NCBI GenBank assembly: GCA_026874595.1
Contig: CM049317.1
Location: 46,276,401-46,340,400, forward strand
Length of the DNA: 64,000 nucleotides
Source: Sipunculus nudus
Taxonomy: Eukaryota > Annelida > Sipuncula > Golfingiida > Sipunculidae
Direction: 5' to 3'
Within the stretch, counting starts at the first letter, position 1, and each line of letters opens with the position of its first letter. Under the pieces are notes generated by a model. That model did no database searches and was not told where the DNA came from. It saw only the letters and a program-made list of their open reading frames with translations. Below are positions 1 to 13,500 of the stretch, piece by piece. A program made the translations under genes and the position numbers.

Positions 1-236
1 GCCATGTCATATAGTTAACAATCCCTTTGAGCAAGTGGTATCAAATGAATATTCATTCACTTGAATTATTTACAAAATAGCGTCTTTATATGGATCTTTA
101 TAATTCGTCGGTGGCAAAATCTTACTTTTTGATCGATTTGTTACAAACCTTGGCAGAATGTATAAACTTTTCTTTGGTTTACATCTCGCCGTTCTCAACT
201 AAAAAAAATCAAACAAACGCATATACATGCAGATGC

Positions 237-237
<1 letters not shown>

Positions 238-288
<51 letters not shown>
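238..288. repeat. (AT)n microsatellite
   Basis: About 50 bp of perfect TA repeats. Similar shorter AT/GT tracts occur at 470-537 and 884-925; they create artificial Tyr-Ile reading frames. Otherwise 1-1330 shows nothing I recognise. Confidence 0.95.
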
Positions 289-291
<3 letters not shown>

Positions 292-885
292 GAGCCTTAG
301 CCCAGCAGGTATTCAGTTGTTTTGAGTATTAAAAATATTAAAAGAATATTAAAATCCTAGGCTGATTCTTGGCAGAATGTAAACTTTTTCTTAGATTTAC
401 ATCTCGGCTCTCTCAAACAAACAAATATTCAAATACACGCATCCATGCAGATGCACAGATATGCATATGATTATATATATATATATGTGTGTGTGTGTGT
501 ATATATATATATGTGTGTGTATATATATATATATATCTATACCTTTGCCAAGCAGGTATTCCTGCAGCTCCCCCCACCCCCTTCTCATGGGCCTATTGTG
601 CAAGCACTTTGTCAGCTTTATCAGAATAATGCATGGCCCAGGGGAGACCAAGCAGTCCGGAGAAGTAAAATTTCCTGTATAATAGTCTGATGTTAGAAAA
701 TCTTGACACCGGTCTGCGCAAGGTCGAAATAAACGTAAGGTAAGGTGATAAGGTAATTAAGGTAATTTAAGATCAGATTCGTCTCGATCAACATTAAGGA
801 CTTTTTATTGACTCGCTTTTCATTTAATATAACGTCACTGATTGTGGAATAATGTCATAACAGCACATTGACATAAAAAAATACC

Positions 886-924
<39 letters not shown>

Positions 925-1334
925 GTTAAAATGGTAGATAAAAGTAGATAAAATCGAATATATGAACACGTATAGGCCTATAGTACATACAATGGACATT
1001 TGAATATACATGTATGATAATCCCTGCATCTTCCAAAATTAAAACCGCATGTGAACAGAATTTTAAATGATAAAATTTTACATTATGAGTTAAAAAAAAC
1101 TATAAAAAATAATAATTTAATAGGGCATACTGTACATAGAGTATAAGATATTTTTAAAATATGTGACTAGTTTTGCCCCATGGGCTTAAACTGTTTAATT
1201 CAAATTCCGAAGGCCTTTTTTACGTTATGCCATGCCGCATGTGTCAGCTATCGCTTACCTTGTATCAATAATCCAACATCTGTGAACAGCGGTTCCGGAA
1301 ATCCCGTAGCGGACAATAAAAAATGTTGTGAGGA

Positions 1335-1469
1335 ACCAATCTGATGTTGTGCGAAACATAAACACTTCCGGTGAGAACATTGTGACGTCATCGAACGACA
1401 CCTCGGTTCGCGCCATTTCACAGGCGACCAAGCAGACGACGTGATACCATCGGGTGCCTCTCGAGTACG
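1335..1469 (+). promoter_or_regulatory. TATA-less promoter and 5' UTR exon of the TAX1BP1-like gene
   Basis: A GC-richer island in AT-rich DNA carries a CCAAT motif (about 1336), an ETS site ACTTCCGG (1364-1371), a perfect CRE TGACGTCA (1383-1390) and a YY1-like GCGCCATTTC (about 1410-1419), with no TATA box. It ends at a strong donor, CG|GTAAGT, after base 1469. Splicing to the acceptor at 4296-4297 gives a leader with an in-frame TGA at 1442-1444 and no ATG before 4336, which supports 4336 as the start. The transcription start is not determined; the exon may begin near 1370-1410. The splice link is inferred. Confidence 0.55.
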
Positions 1470-1583
1470 GTAAGTAGGATTGTTAAACATGTATTGTTAT
1501 CTCACAGGAAAGCGGCCACGAACATGCAGGCTAATGGTGAAGCCGTTGACTAGTCATTCTATAAATAAATGTAAATGTAAAAC

Positions 1584-3144
1584 GGTATAGGGGCATTATA
1601 CGGGGCTGAACTTCAGGGGGCTAAAATAGTGACTGAACCCATGCTTTCTTTTGCCAAGTTTTGGTATATAGGCTTAAAGTGTCTATCCGAACGACGGTCG
1701 TTATCAAATATATCTTACACTAAATATTTAAAATGTTCATAATATAATTACTTTAAGTATCAGAAAAATGATAGTTGTTGGGAAAATTCTTTATACAAAA
1801 TAAAACAGAAATGAACAGAATTAAACACACCACCAGATGGGTAGCCTAAACCTGCCATGGTAGCTGGCCAAGGAACATTCGTGTATTGGGCCCGGCCCCG
1901 GTTTTTTCCAGTTTTATACACTGATCCAATGATTGTGTCGTAATTGTTAGTAGTAAGTTCACGTAAATCACCGAGCATGTATACAACTTTCACATAGTTC
2001 TGTTTTGCAGAGGTGGCTTTTACCAGCCGCAGGTCTATTGTTAGATTTTATATTATGTATGGTATGAGAAGCTGTCGTGCGGATTGGACTTCTTATTGGC
2101 ACGACGGTCGTGCTGATAGCCTCGGTTAACAAAAAAAAAAAAAAAATGGGTTAATTGCCAATAGGCTTCTACTATACCCTACTATATATATTATGTTAAT
2201 ACCGGTATTTTATCATTTGTATAGGTTATATATGGTAAAAATGATCATCATTTCATGATATTTTTCTTGACGTGATATGTGTATGTGACGTCACTGAAAA
2301 AATAACAAATGTAGGGTAATTTTGCATTTTCGGGTTTTTTTCAGTGGCCCGTTTTACGATCTTTACCGCAAATTATACACAAGAGTATTTTGTAATATAG
2401 AGGAGATGTGTACTGTTAGAAATATAAGGGTTATATAATGAAAGGTTGTGATGTTTGAGATTCATTGCGTCTTTTTAGGGAATTATTTGGCTCAAATTTT
2501 CATCTTGCGCCATGACGCATGTATGACGTCCATGACATCGTAAAGAAAAAAGTTATATTTGAGCATATTTTGTCATTATATATCTAATATACGGGTTAAT
2601 AAACTCTATGTGCCTCATTCTCAGATAAGTATATATTTCTTCTTATTATAGAACAATATAATGTTGGAAATAATTAGTTGTAATATAAGCCTTTATACAA
2701 ACCCCCTGAAATTCACAATTACCAAATGGTGGTTCATCATAAACATATATAGATCAGCTAGATCATGACGTGAACCCACATTTTCTTTTTAAAAATGTAG
2801 GTTCAACGCCTAATAGGCTTCTATTTCTTCTATGCACTAATATAAGTTATATACAATAGTATTCTATCAGTTAGAAATATACAGTAAAAGACGAGCGTCA
2901 CTTATGGAATTATTTTTCTGGACTTACTACGCAACGCCATTGACAGAAGTACCAAAAGTGGGTTCACTTTGCACAAAATAAATGTAGGTTCACAGGCAGA
3001 AATGTGGGAATTCGTAAAAATAAAAATGTGGGTTCACCAGTTGAATGTCTATTATACACACTGAACACACATTTTCTGCATAAAGATGTTGGTTCATTTG
3101 TTCTTTAGCTCCTGAAGTTCAGCCCCGTATAATGCACCTATACC
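1584..3144. mobile_element. Unclassified TIR element, 1.56 kb, in intron 1
   Basis: The first 34 bases (1584-1617, starting GGTATAGG) match the reverse complement of the last 34 (3111-3144) at 33 positions. The interior holds several degenerate copies of a motif like ATGTGGGTTCA (about 2770-3085). There is no transposase ORF, so it is nonautonomous; no clear target duplication was found. Confidence 0.6.
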
Positions 3145-4290
3145 ATACTGTAATAAGGAGAGATGTACACATATGAACATAAGCCTTATAAAGTTTTGTA
3201 GCTACATGTAATATATTTGATAATGTAATGACCAAAAATGATAGATATAGCTTGTACAATGCAACGTTTTCTTGGCGACGTCATCAACGTCATGCATAAC
3301 GTTATGGCAGAAGATCAAAATTTGAACCGATAAAAAACGACTTGGAAGACAAAATGAATCTTAAACAACACCAACCTTAATTATATAACCATTATTTTTG
3401 TAAAAGTATATATCTGTATATTACAGAATATTCCTTTTGTTTACAATTTTTGCTAAAGATTGTAAAATAGGCATTTGATAAAACCCTCTAAAATGCACAA
3501 TTGCCAATGTTAAATTTGTAAAACAAATATGTGCCATCATGTGCAGGCTATACAATACTTAGGCCTACCATAGGCGGAAAAATTGACCCCCCCTCCAAAA
3601 AAATAAAGTAATGGGTATAAAAACATAATAAGTACTAGTGTTCTCTAGTGTACAGTCAGTATTTTCTCCTGTAGGCCCACAGGCCTTTAATAGCCTACTA
3701 CAAGTACTGGTGTAATTATATTTTCCGAAGTTCGATCACCCAGTCAAAATATTCACCCCTATAGTGTATGCCAAGAATTTCATGGATTATTAGTCCAGGG
3801 AGTGCTAAAAAAAAATGCACGGAGTTGAGCTTTTCCATGAATGTGTGTGGTGTTTCCGTACTTGGAGTACCGTATATTGGTCTACTATTGCCCACCCCCC
3901 CCCCCCCCCCCAAGGTATAATTGGTTTCGCCGCCTTTGCATACCATTCTTGCTCATCATTTAAAACTACTAGATTCATCAGATTCCATGATCATCATTGA
4001 ACCTATGCAGTGAACCTATGGTGGTGGGGTGGGGGGGGGGGGATGGGCTGTTATGTCTGATCCTGGGAAGTACATACTCAACATTCCGTCATTTTTCATA
4101 TACATTAGTAGTAGTCTATAATAATAAATGGTGGGTGCATTCCATTTGTTCTTCAATTCTGTAGTTCAAAAGATACTCACTTGAATCGGACATTTTTTTT
4201 ATGAAAGGTAATAAAGTAACTCGCCTATAGCTAACAGACCAATTAAGTCTGTTGGATGTAACTATATGTTTATAAAATTATATTGGTTTA
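3145..4290. other. Rest of intron 1, no gene
   Basis: AT-rich sequence with a poly(C) tract near 3894-3911 and a poly(G) tract near 4024-4041. Confidence 0.5.
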
Positions 4291-4335
4291 TTCATAGAAA
4301 ACGTACCCTTGGCAGTTGACTCCCCTGACGTCACC

Positions 4336-4590
4336 ATGGCATTCACACAAGGCATGGGTCAGCCTGTGATATTTGACATACTGGAGGACTGTTATGGTCC
4401 AGGAAGTGACATCACAGTGCGGTTCAGAATTCTCCCAGGTTTTACGCCATGTCATGAGGACAGGGTGGCCCTGATGGAGGCGGAATGGACAACAACATCA
4501 GATGCCATCTGCTTCCAAGGGATCACCCTCAAAAACACTGGCTCTCACACAACAGGAACAGCACACTTCAACGCCAAGGAACTGGTCATG
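4336..4590 (+). CDS. TAX1BP1: TAX1BP1-like coding exon 1 (first half of SKICH)
   Basis: The exon starts at acceptor TTCATAG (4291-4297), so 4298-4335 is 5' UTR. It encodes residues 1-85 and ends in phase 0 at donor ATG|GTAGGT. VIFDILEDCYGPGSDITVRF and a W at residue 51 match the N-terminal half of SKICH domains. Confidence 0.88.
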
Positions 4591-7500
4591 GTAGGTGCCA
4601 CGTACTGATGTCAAGGGGTGTACAGTACACTGACAAGAGTGATAATTTATTATATTTATTCATGGCTAGAAATTTCAAATGAGCAAATAAAATATTTCAC
4701 ATATAACTAGCAGTGTTGGAAAGAGTTTGTGATGTGTTTTCATGCCGTATCGTCATTGTCAGAGAGGCAATACGGTTATACGGCTACAAGTCCGTACAGC
4801 ATTTTCCCATTTATAAGAAATAGTATCCTACAGACTCTCCAATTCCTGATAAGATTCTTATGTGACAGAAGTGGGTCCTATTTATAAATGGACGATTGTA
4901 AGCATAAAATAAGAATATGCTAATAAAAGTGTCTTTCCTGCATTGTTTTCACAATCTGATCTGCAGTAGCTAGCTTTCTCTCATCCGAAAATTTCCTGCC
5001 TTTCTCTTTAATTTATGATGCATCATAGGTGGACTTGCGAATACAATAATTTTCTGAGTGAGCGAGTCTCTAATGAGACAAAATTGTCATTTAAATTTAA
5101 TTGCAGTAAATGTTTTGTTATAGATGTTACACCTGTATATGAAGACCAAATACCCTACGCTGTTTAAAAGACAACAAAAGTATGTCCAGACTTCCAAATT
5201 ACCACTACAGCCCATCTTTCTGTCTAGTGGGAGAAAGATTAAATATCTACTGAGTAAATAAAGTAATTAAAAATTGGTTTGGCTGACTACTCAATAATTA
5301 TCTAATTGCTGACTGTTTAGGCATATATCACCACAGGATATACAACCAGCTATTTACTGCTATAACGTTTATCTTTTCACAATTTGTAGGCCACTGTCCC
5401 TGATGGCTCTGGTTACCAGTTTCTCTACGTTACAAGCGAGGATAAGGTGGCTGGCGGTAGTACTGTATTTTGTTTTGGCGAACAGGTCAACACAGTGGGG
5501 TCATTTGAGTGCATTTCTAATGCAGGATCTGAAGAGTTTACCATCATCTCAACTCTTTCAGATCTGTCATGTGACCTGTCATGTGACCAAGGTATGCTTG
5601 TTATCACAGGTTGAATGGTTGATATGTTTATGGCTCACAATAAATTTTCATGGAGAATAAATTTACATTTGCACAACTAAAACTCGAGTTTGTCCATTAG
5701 CCACTGGTATTATACCGATTCCACAATACTTGCTTTAGACTTATTATACCTTATTATTGTCTACTTTTAGTATATCTATAATCTTACTGTCGTAAAAAAA
5801 CATGTCAGAATTTGTATTTGCCCTCTGGAGAAAGCATTTTAAAATCAAAGACTGGTATGTTTATCATCAATGTTAGACATTATTGAATCAATCTTTCAAC
5901 ATGGAAATGGCCATTGCCATCTGGTCCTTTTTTTAAATTGTGTTACCTTGTTCCATGCCAACAGATGTGTAGTTTCAGATGGTTCCAGTGACTTTGAACT
6001 GATAAAGACACAGACTTCAGACCATGAGACACTGGCACATGAGTTTGTCCTGACCAATGAGAGAACACCATTTAAGTTTATCCTTGATGGACAACAGACA
6101 AGGAACAATGAATGCATGTCCTTGGTATCATATGGCCAGCGTGCTGTCATCCCATACAAGCCCAAGCCGATTTATACAATGGCCGATGTGAGAGCACTGA
6201 AGTTTATCCCTGATGATGAACAACGGACAAGACACAGTGAATGCACATCAGTGATATCATATGGTCAGCGTGCTATCATGCCATTTGAGCCAAAGCCAAT
6301 CTATTCAGTGGCATATAACAAAGTGAGTATGAAAATAGATTAAGGCTAACTTTCCTTTAACTTTTAAATCTGACTATAATAGTCTGAGTGATGTATTTGA
6401 TAATGGGGGTTGGTAAACTGATCTTGAAATAATGGAAACTTGCAAATAATACCCCAGCATCACACAGAAAATGTTTTATACACACTATCATTGTTTAATT
6501 AAAACATATGTTCAGTTAGACTAATAACCTGGTGTGACAAAACTATGTTATCTGCTTGTTCTTTCATCCAGCCTGCTGCCACTGGCCTTTGTTCCCCCCA
6601 GTCTACAATGTATCTCAGTTTCCCAGAGACCAATAAGCCGGTGACCAAGGTAAGTCTTTAATTTACTTTAATCACTGAGCAGAATGGCACACTACTGCTA
6701 CCTGGAGACATTATTATACTGAATCAACTATGTTATTGTGTTTAAGCAAAGGTATTCAAGCAATGGTAAATGTCAATCCCTGATTAATATAACAATTTGA
6801 ACAGATCAATCAAATGATTTCATTGAACAAGAAATATCAGAACATTCCTCATCTTCACAGTATCAGTGCAACTATGCAAGGTAAAAGCAAAATCAGTCAG
6901 ATCAGGTTCTGATATCTGATGAATACCATTCTGATTTCAGAATCGTTTACTGGTACTGATTTTAGCTAAGCTGACTTAAAGTCATGTGATGGTCCTTTGA
7001 TTGTCATCAATCCGGCTAAGTTTTATGATTTATGGGTAGCTTGTTTGTGCAGTGTTCAAGTTTGCATGACTGATTTGAGATCATGTATCTGTTTTGTGAT
7101 CCTGGTTTGTTATAACTTTTTCTTGTTACAGATAAACACGGGGGAACTTTACCCACCTGTACCCCTCACTGACCTGTCAAAAAATCAGGTAATATTATCC
7201 TTCACTCAGTAAGTCAATGTCTGGCCTATACAAGGTCCTTGTTTCCAATTTTGATTTCTAACAATTATAACTTAAAATTTCTTGTGAAAAAAATATTTAT
7301 TGCATTCCTGTACTGATATTGTTGATATTAGATCAGTTTGCTTTCATTTTCATTGTTAATTAATGACAAAGGCTACATGTATATCCTAATCCATTATTGT
7401 ATCCCAAGACTGAAAGCCTATTCAAAAGGGGGTCATGACCGTCACCGGGAGAGTGACCTTAACCTGTAGTAGGTCTATTTTTGTGAATCAAAGATGATAC

Positions 7501-10500
7501 ACATTTTGTTTCAAACAAGTTGTCAGACAAGTTAAAAATCGGTGACCTTGACCCTGGTAATTTTGACCCTGTAAAGTGTCAATATATGCTTCAGAACAAG
7601 GGGGCCTATTTTAAAGAGGGTATGCCTAGTCTTGGGATACTATGGTGTCTCCAATGCCAGATATTCTAGTTTTTCTTATATTTCCACCCAGTTAAATACC
7701 AGCAGCAGATGCAGAAAAGGGTTGAAGATGTGCAACCGATGTAAACGTTACAGACAGAGACTTGCCAAGGCCACCAGAGCCACCACAAAATACCGTAATG
7801 AACTGCATGCCCTTCAAACAAAAGCAAGAGAGCTGGACAATCAACTACTGATAAAGGTAAATACATGCTGTATCATCAGGTTAATTATGTGATATACCAG
7901 GACAGAGTGGGGTAAGAAACATACTTTAAGGTGCCTTTCCATACATGCGGGCACCCGCACGGTTGAAATCCAACAAGTGCGTTATCATTGTCCCCTTTCC
8001 ATACGTGCGGGTCCCGCATATGGATCCAGCAGTGTTGGATTTCTGCGGGGGCCCAGATGCGGATGCTACATGTATATATCAGTAGCAGGCATGTGTAGTA
8101 GGCATGTGTCCTTGTCTTAGAAAGGAAAAAGAAGCTGAAAGAGCTTAATAGACTACATAAAATATATACGAACAGTCTTCATTACGATACTGCCCGGGGC
8201 CAGCTTTAGTTAGAGTATGACGGGAAATAGCCACCATTCAAGCATGACTGGTGAGATACGATATTAGCCCGCTTCAATCTGCCTCATCAGTTAGTATAAA
8301 TGTTTACACTGAATATTTTCTTAACACATTACACTAAAATTTGAGAATTTTTGATTATTAGTGCTAACTAACGGGTCACCTTAATGCGGGGACCCGCACA
8401 TATGGAAAGGGACTCTCCGCATGCGGGGTCCCGCGCGGATGAAAATCCGTATGTATGGAAAGACACCCGTAAGCTGAGCTGTACAGATCTGCATTTTTGT
8501 CTGTAAATAGGATACCATGACCTCATTTCTTTGAGTTCTGCGTGTAAACCCTTTGATTTTTCAAAAATCCTTTGGCTGACAGGCCAAAGTCGAGGCAACT
8601 GAAGCGGATCCCTTAAAACATTGCAGTTTGAAAAAATAATCAGGCGAGTGCTCGTAGAATTGCCATTTATAGAATGCCACATATAAGTTTTATGAAACTC
8701 CATGAGATATTTTCATTCAGTCGGTTAAGTTTAAGATAGGAAGTACATGTCCTTGTCAATGTCACTGTCTTTTTTCCTTTCACTCATATTTGAAGATCTC
8801 AGCTGATACAAGGTCAGTGTCACAGGCCACCATCTCCAGCTGAGATCCTAGCTGCGTATGTAAAGCGTAGGTATCCAGGACCCTGGATACTGCTGCATAA
8901 AAAGGGTCAGAGTAAATGCTAAAATTTAAATAAGTTGTAAAAAATCAAGTATTGTGTTTATGGCAAGGCATGTTATGTATGAAAATGTGGCAATTAGTGA
9001 TTTATTCAATGACCAAGAAATATAGCTGCATATTTTGTTAATGAATGAAAACAATTTAACTCACAAAACCTAACAACGCCAGAGCTTGAAACTACCTTCA
9101 AAATCAGATACATTGAACTGCTTGAACTTTGCTAAGAGAGCAGCACCACTGTCATGTGATACATTGTAACAAGTTTACTCAAGTAGTACAGTGCCCAGGA
9201 AAGCAAAGGCAGACATTTTTACCTTTATTACTGCTAAAAAGGACAATATCTTTCCAATAGATATTTAAAGTGGTAAAACATTTTTAAAGTGGTATTTTAT
9301 ATACATGTTTAATAAACATCTGTGTTTTATAATGAATACAAACTATTTTAATTTAGTTGTTTATTGAAATGTCTCTAGTTTTTTCAAATAGATCTTCAAG
9401 GGCTCTCGGTCAGCATGGTATAGGGACAGAGCCTGGGAGCAATGTCTACTGGAATCTATGACCTATGGTTCCTTTACAAGCTGTTGTCTCTGAATTTTAC
9501 CATGGAGATCTCTTAAGAAGTCCTTTTACCATCCATTCCTTTACCAAGAGCTTGTGCATGGTGACATAGCTGTGATGTCAGTTTGCATCAGACCAGCGAG
9601 TTTGACTCTAAGAATCTTTACTTACAATCTTTACTTGTTACAGACCACACAGACAGATCAGCTGAGCGAGACAATCAGAGAACTAGCCTGTGATCACAGC
9701 AAGTTGGTAACCATAAATGACCAGCTTCATGAGCAACTTCAGGAAGCTGCTAAAATATCAGAAGATGCAGCAGAACTCAGACAGGACAACAACCAGCTCA
9801 GGCGGGAGGTGTCAGATCTGCTCAGCACTGTTCACAATCTGCAGCAGGACAAACAAGAATTCCTTGAAGCCCAAGTAAGTCGACAGGGTGCATTAGGAGA
9901 CTAAAATTTATGAAGGTTGTGTGTAAAGCTATGTATTATAATATTATTATTCATTTATCAAGTAATCTGAATGTAATGATATACAGATTCATACATTCAA
10001 ACTGAAGGAAGTTCAGAGATATGTTAATTTTCCTCTGGAAATAAAGCGTTTCCATGCTGCCTGGAATCCCTGTAAAGTAACAGAATTGTTATTCCTTCCT
10101 GGAATATCTTCCTTAGTCTTGTAAAAACCAGCATTTGGTTGACAAATACATGAGTACTTGGTTCTTAGATAATATTCTTGTCCTTAGTGACCCAGATAAA
10201 ATTTAGGTTCATAGTGTTTTTGTTTGCAGCAAAATATAAAAACAAGAGTAGAGATTTAAAAAAATATGTTATTAAGCGGAAAGATCCCAACAATTGTGGC
10301 TTAATTTTAATTCTCTTCAGCACCAAAATCCTAACATAAACTTAGGCTGGCTTCATACAGCATTATATTGAACATATCTACTTCATTCTTTGCATCATTA
10401 CTTTCACCAAAGTGTGTTCAACCCAGAAATGAACCAATGTCACTAGCTAATGCATGGACTGCCTTGAAATTTTATATGTTCATGATTCGAAGCAATTGTC

Positions 10501-13500
10501 CATTGTGGAGACAAGTGGTGTCATCTGTAATGTTTTATTTCTTTATTTCTTGTATATTATGAGTAATTATAGCGAGTTGCAGCTGACAATCATTTTCAAG
10601 TTTGGTAGCCCTGTTTTCACATTCACATTCCTTCCCAAAAAGAGCAGAACGGCTGCCCTAACACTTACAACCCTACCAATGCAACTTCTCTTCTGTTAGG
10701 GAACTTAGGTTTACTTTTAAGCTTGATGTTTCAAATATATATTACACTTTTCTGCTTCTGCATGTACTGGTTTAATATTAGTATTGATTGGATTATGAAC
10801 AATTACATGTGTACACCACATCTGTTCCAAGGTGTCCTCATTTAGGACCCCAACAACACTTGTCATAGCCATTAAGGGTAGCATATGGGCAACCACAGAC
10901 ACTCATCCACTGTGAAAAACTTCCACAGAGCAAAAGTTGCATCCTTTATCATATGTAAACCTTGTAATTGTAGAAACTGTTTCTACGGTAATTTATTGTT
11001 CAATTCACACGGTTGCAAGCCAAAATCTTCTAACAGTAATTGCTGGTACCCTTTCCAGTATTTTAGAGGTTGTCAATGCGCATGTAATATGCACACTGCA
11101 TGAAGGTCTGCTCTTATACCCTGCTGGGCAGGAAAGTGTACATTTATGCCCTAACTTTTAGAGCATGGAGAACTTAAGCAGACAAGTTTTAAGCTCTGCC
11201 TTCTATAAAATCCTTGAAGGCTACCAGAAAATTGGTTAGTTCAAGGTGCTGGAACTCTGAAATAGAAACATATAATATTTGTAATATCTGTGCAGCATTT
11301 CTCAGAAAAGCTGATTTACTCACTGGATAGTAAATTTGTGTGTGCATATATTACCTTGATAAAAGGGGAAATAAATAATTTTTAAACTGTCATTGTCTCA
11401 CTTTCAAATAAATTTTATCAACAGGAGAGTAGTGACTGGATCCCTGTGAGCAGTAAGCGTACGGAACGCTTGGCACATCAAGTCACTCTGCAACAGAAGA
11501 GTATACGGGAGCTCCAGCATGAGAGACAGGTGGCCCAGGACAAAGTCTGGAATGCTGAGGCTGAACTGTCCAAACTCCAAGTGGAAATGTCCACACTTCA
11601 ACTGGTAAGAGAGATGCTCTACATTCCTCAACTTAAACCCATTACTGTTGCATAATTATCACCCCATCCTGATTTAGGTTAACCCTTGATTGTCCAACTC
11701 CATATTTTTGGCTCAGGTGACTTTCCATAAAGGCTGGCTACAGCAATGATCTTGTACCATCCTTCTTCAATCCATCTGGCATCATATTAGAAGGGTACAA
11801 CAAGTAATCATTAGACCAGTAAAGTTCTTGCTTGTTATCCACACCGATACAAGTGACATTTCCTTTAAAAAAAAAAAAAAAATTATGTCAATATTATATA
11901 TGCTGTGACCTATTTAGCAAATAAATGTACATGATTTTGAGCACGCTGAAAGATGAACGTCTTAAAATGACAATGTGCCTCATAAACACATTAAACCTGT
12001 GAGTCTGTAAACATTAAACAAAAGCAGTTAAATCAGTTCTTAAGACAATTCTTTTTTTTTAATTGGTCCATTTTGTATAAAATTCCATTCAAAAGTGGAG
12101 ATGAATATATTCAGACTGATCAGTTTTAGTCAAAATTGTGGTTTATGAATTTCTTTTTCAGATTTTAAGTTTCCTTAATATGGACAAAACGATGCTGTGT
12201 TGCAAATGTCATTGTTCTTACATTGTTCTTACATTGAGAAAGGGTGTCAAAGAATGTACTCATCACGATTGTACTCCATCAACATTGAATATTTTGGCAG
12301 TTTCTTGTATTGACTTGGTACATTTTTTACATTTCCCTCCCATAGTGCCTGATGAAATATTATTTTTGCTTTTGGGAATATACTTATACTCTTTGTTGTT
12401 GTAAGGAAAAACCTCAATTTGAACATTTGGCTCTTTGGGTAATTCTTAGGGAATGATGTGAATTAAATTTAATTTGTCACAGTTGTCAGTGTCCCCTGGA
12501 TAATTGTTTGATAATATTTTCAGGTGAAAGATTCAGATATATCAAACCTAAAGATAGAAAATGAGGAACTTTTCCATAAAATCCAGTCTCTTGAGGTCAA
12601 ATGCCAAGACATGAAAGATTCACTGCAGAGAGAGCGGAGGAAACAGTCTGAAATGATGACTCAGCACCAGGTCCGTGAATCAGAACTCCAGAGTCGCATT
12701 CAGAGTCTCAAAGATGCCTTAGAATCTGCTCAGTTGATCAGTAAAAAAGTGAGTACTTGAGTCATTCATTATAAATAAGTTGGTCTTTTTTTCTATTAAG
12801 ATATATGTGCAGCCAGCTTTTTTAACGCAGTATATTCTCAAAAGAACAATAAGTATGTTAAAATTAAATTAAACCTTTCAATGCCTGTCAGAAATATACA
12901 AGATAATAATTAGGATGTGAACTAAGAAACAGGTATACCGAAGTAGGATGTTACCAAGGGGTTAGTTAAAAGTTGGGGATAAACCTTTTGGAGCCTGTCA
13001 AATAAATAAATCACGGAGCAGGTTATATTCTCCGGATTCAGTAAAGTAATACCCCTCGATGTGTCACATCCTATGTTCTCACTCGTTTTATATTTTTTCT
13101 TTACATCTGCAGAGAACATCAGATGTTGCAACTTCAACAAAGGCGAACCTAGGTACACGAAGGCCAAGAACATCTGGGCCGAAGGCAGATCCAAGGTCAC
13201 ACATATCCAGCTTCAATTCAGCTAGAAGAACTTCTGATGAAAGTCTGGATTCTTTACCTATCCCTGATATTGCAAGTGGCACCCAGATTGATCTGTCATT
13301 TGCAGCAACCAGCAGCAGTTCATCCATTCTCAAATGTTCAGAAATTACAGAGGAGTCAAGGGCCTACTCTCCATTTAAAAACAGGCAATCAAGTGTTACA
13401 AAGCGGTCAGAAAATAGCCAAAGTCAAATCGCAAAGGATTCCAAAAAGTCAAGCAAGAAACCTCGCAAGTTTTATTTTAAGGCGATCAACCCATCCAAAG

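Noticed and set aside
90-690. Tyr-Ile-rich frames
   Set aside because: Translations of (AT)n and (GT)n microsatellites.
5870-5978. Upstream extension of the exon-3 frame
   Set aside because: It reads through the acceptor; only the acceptor at 5978 matches the phase left by exon 2.
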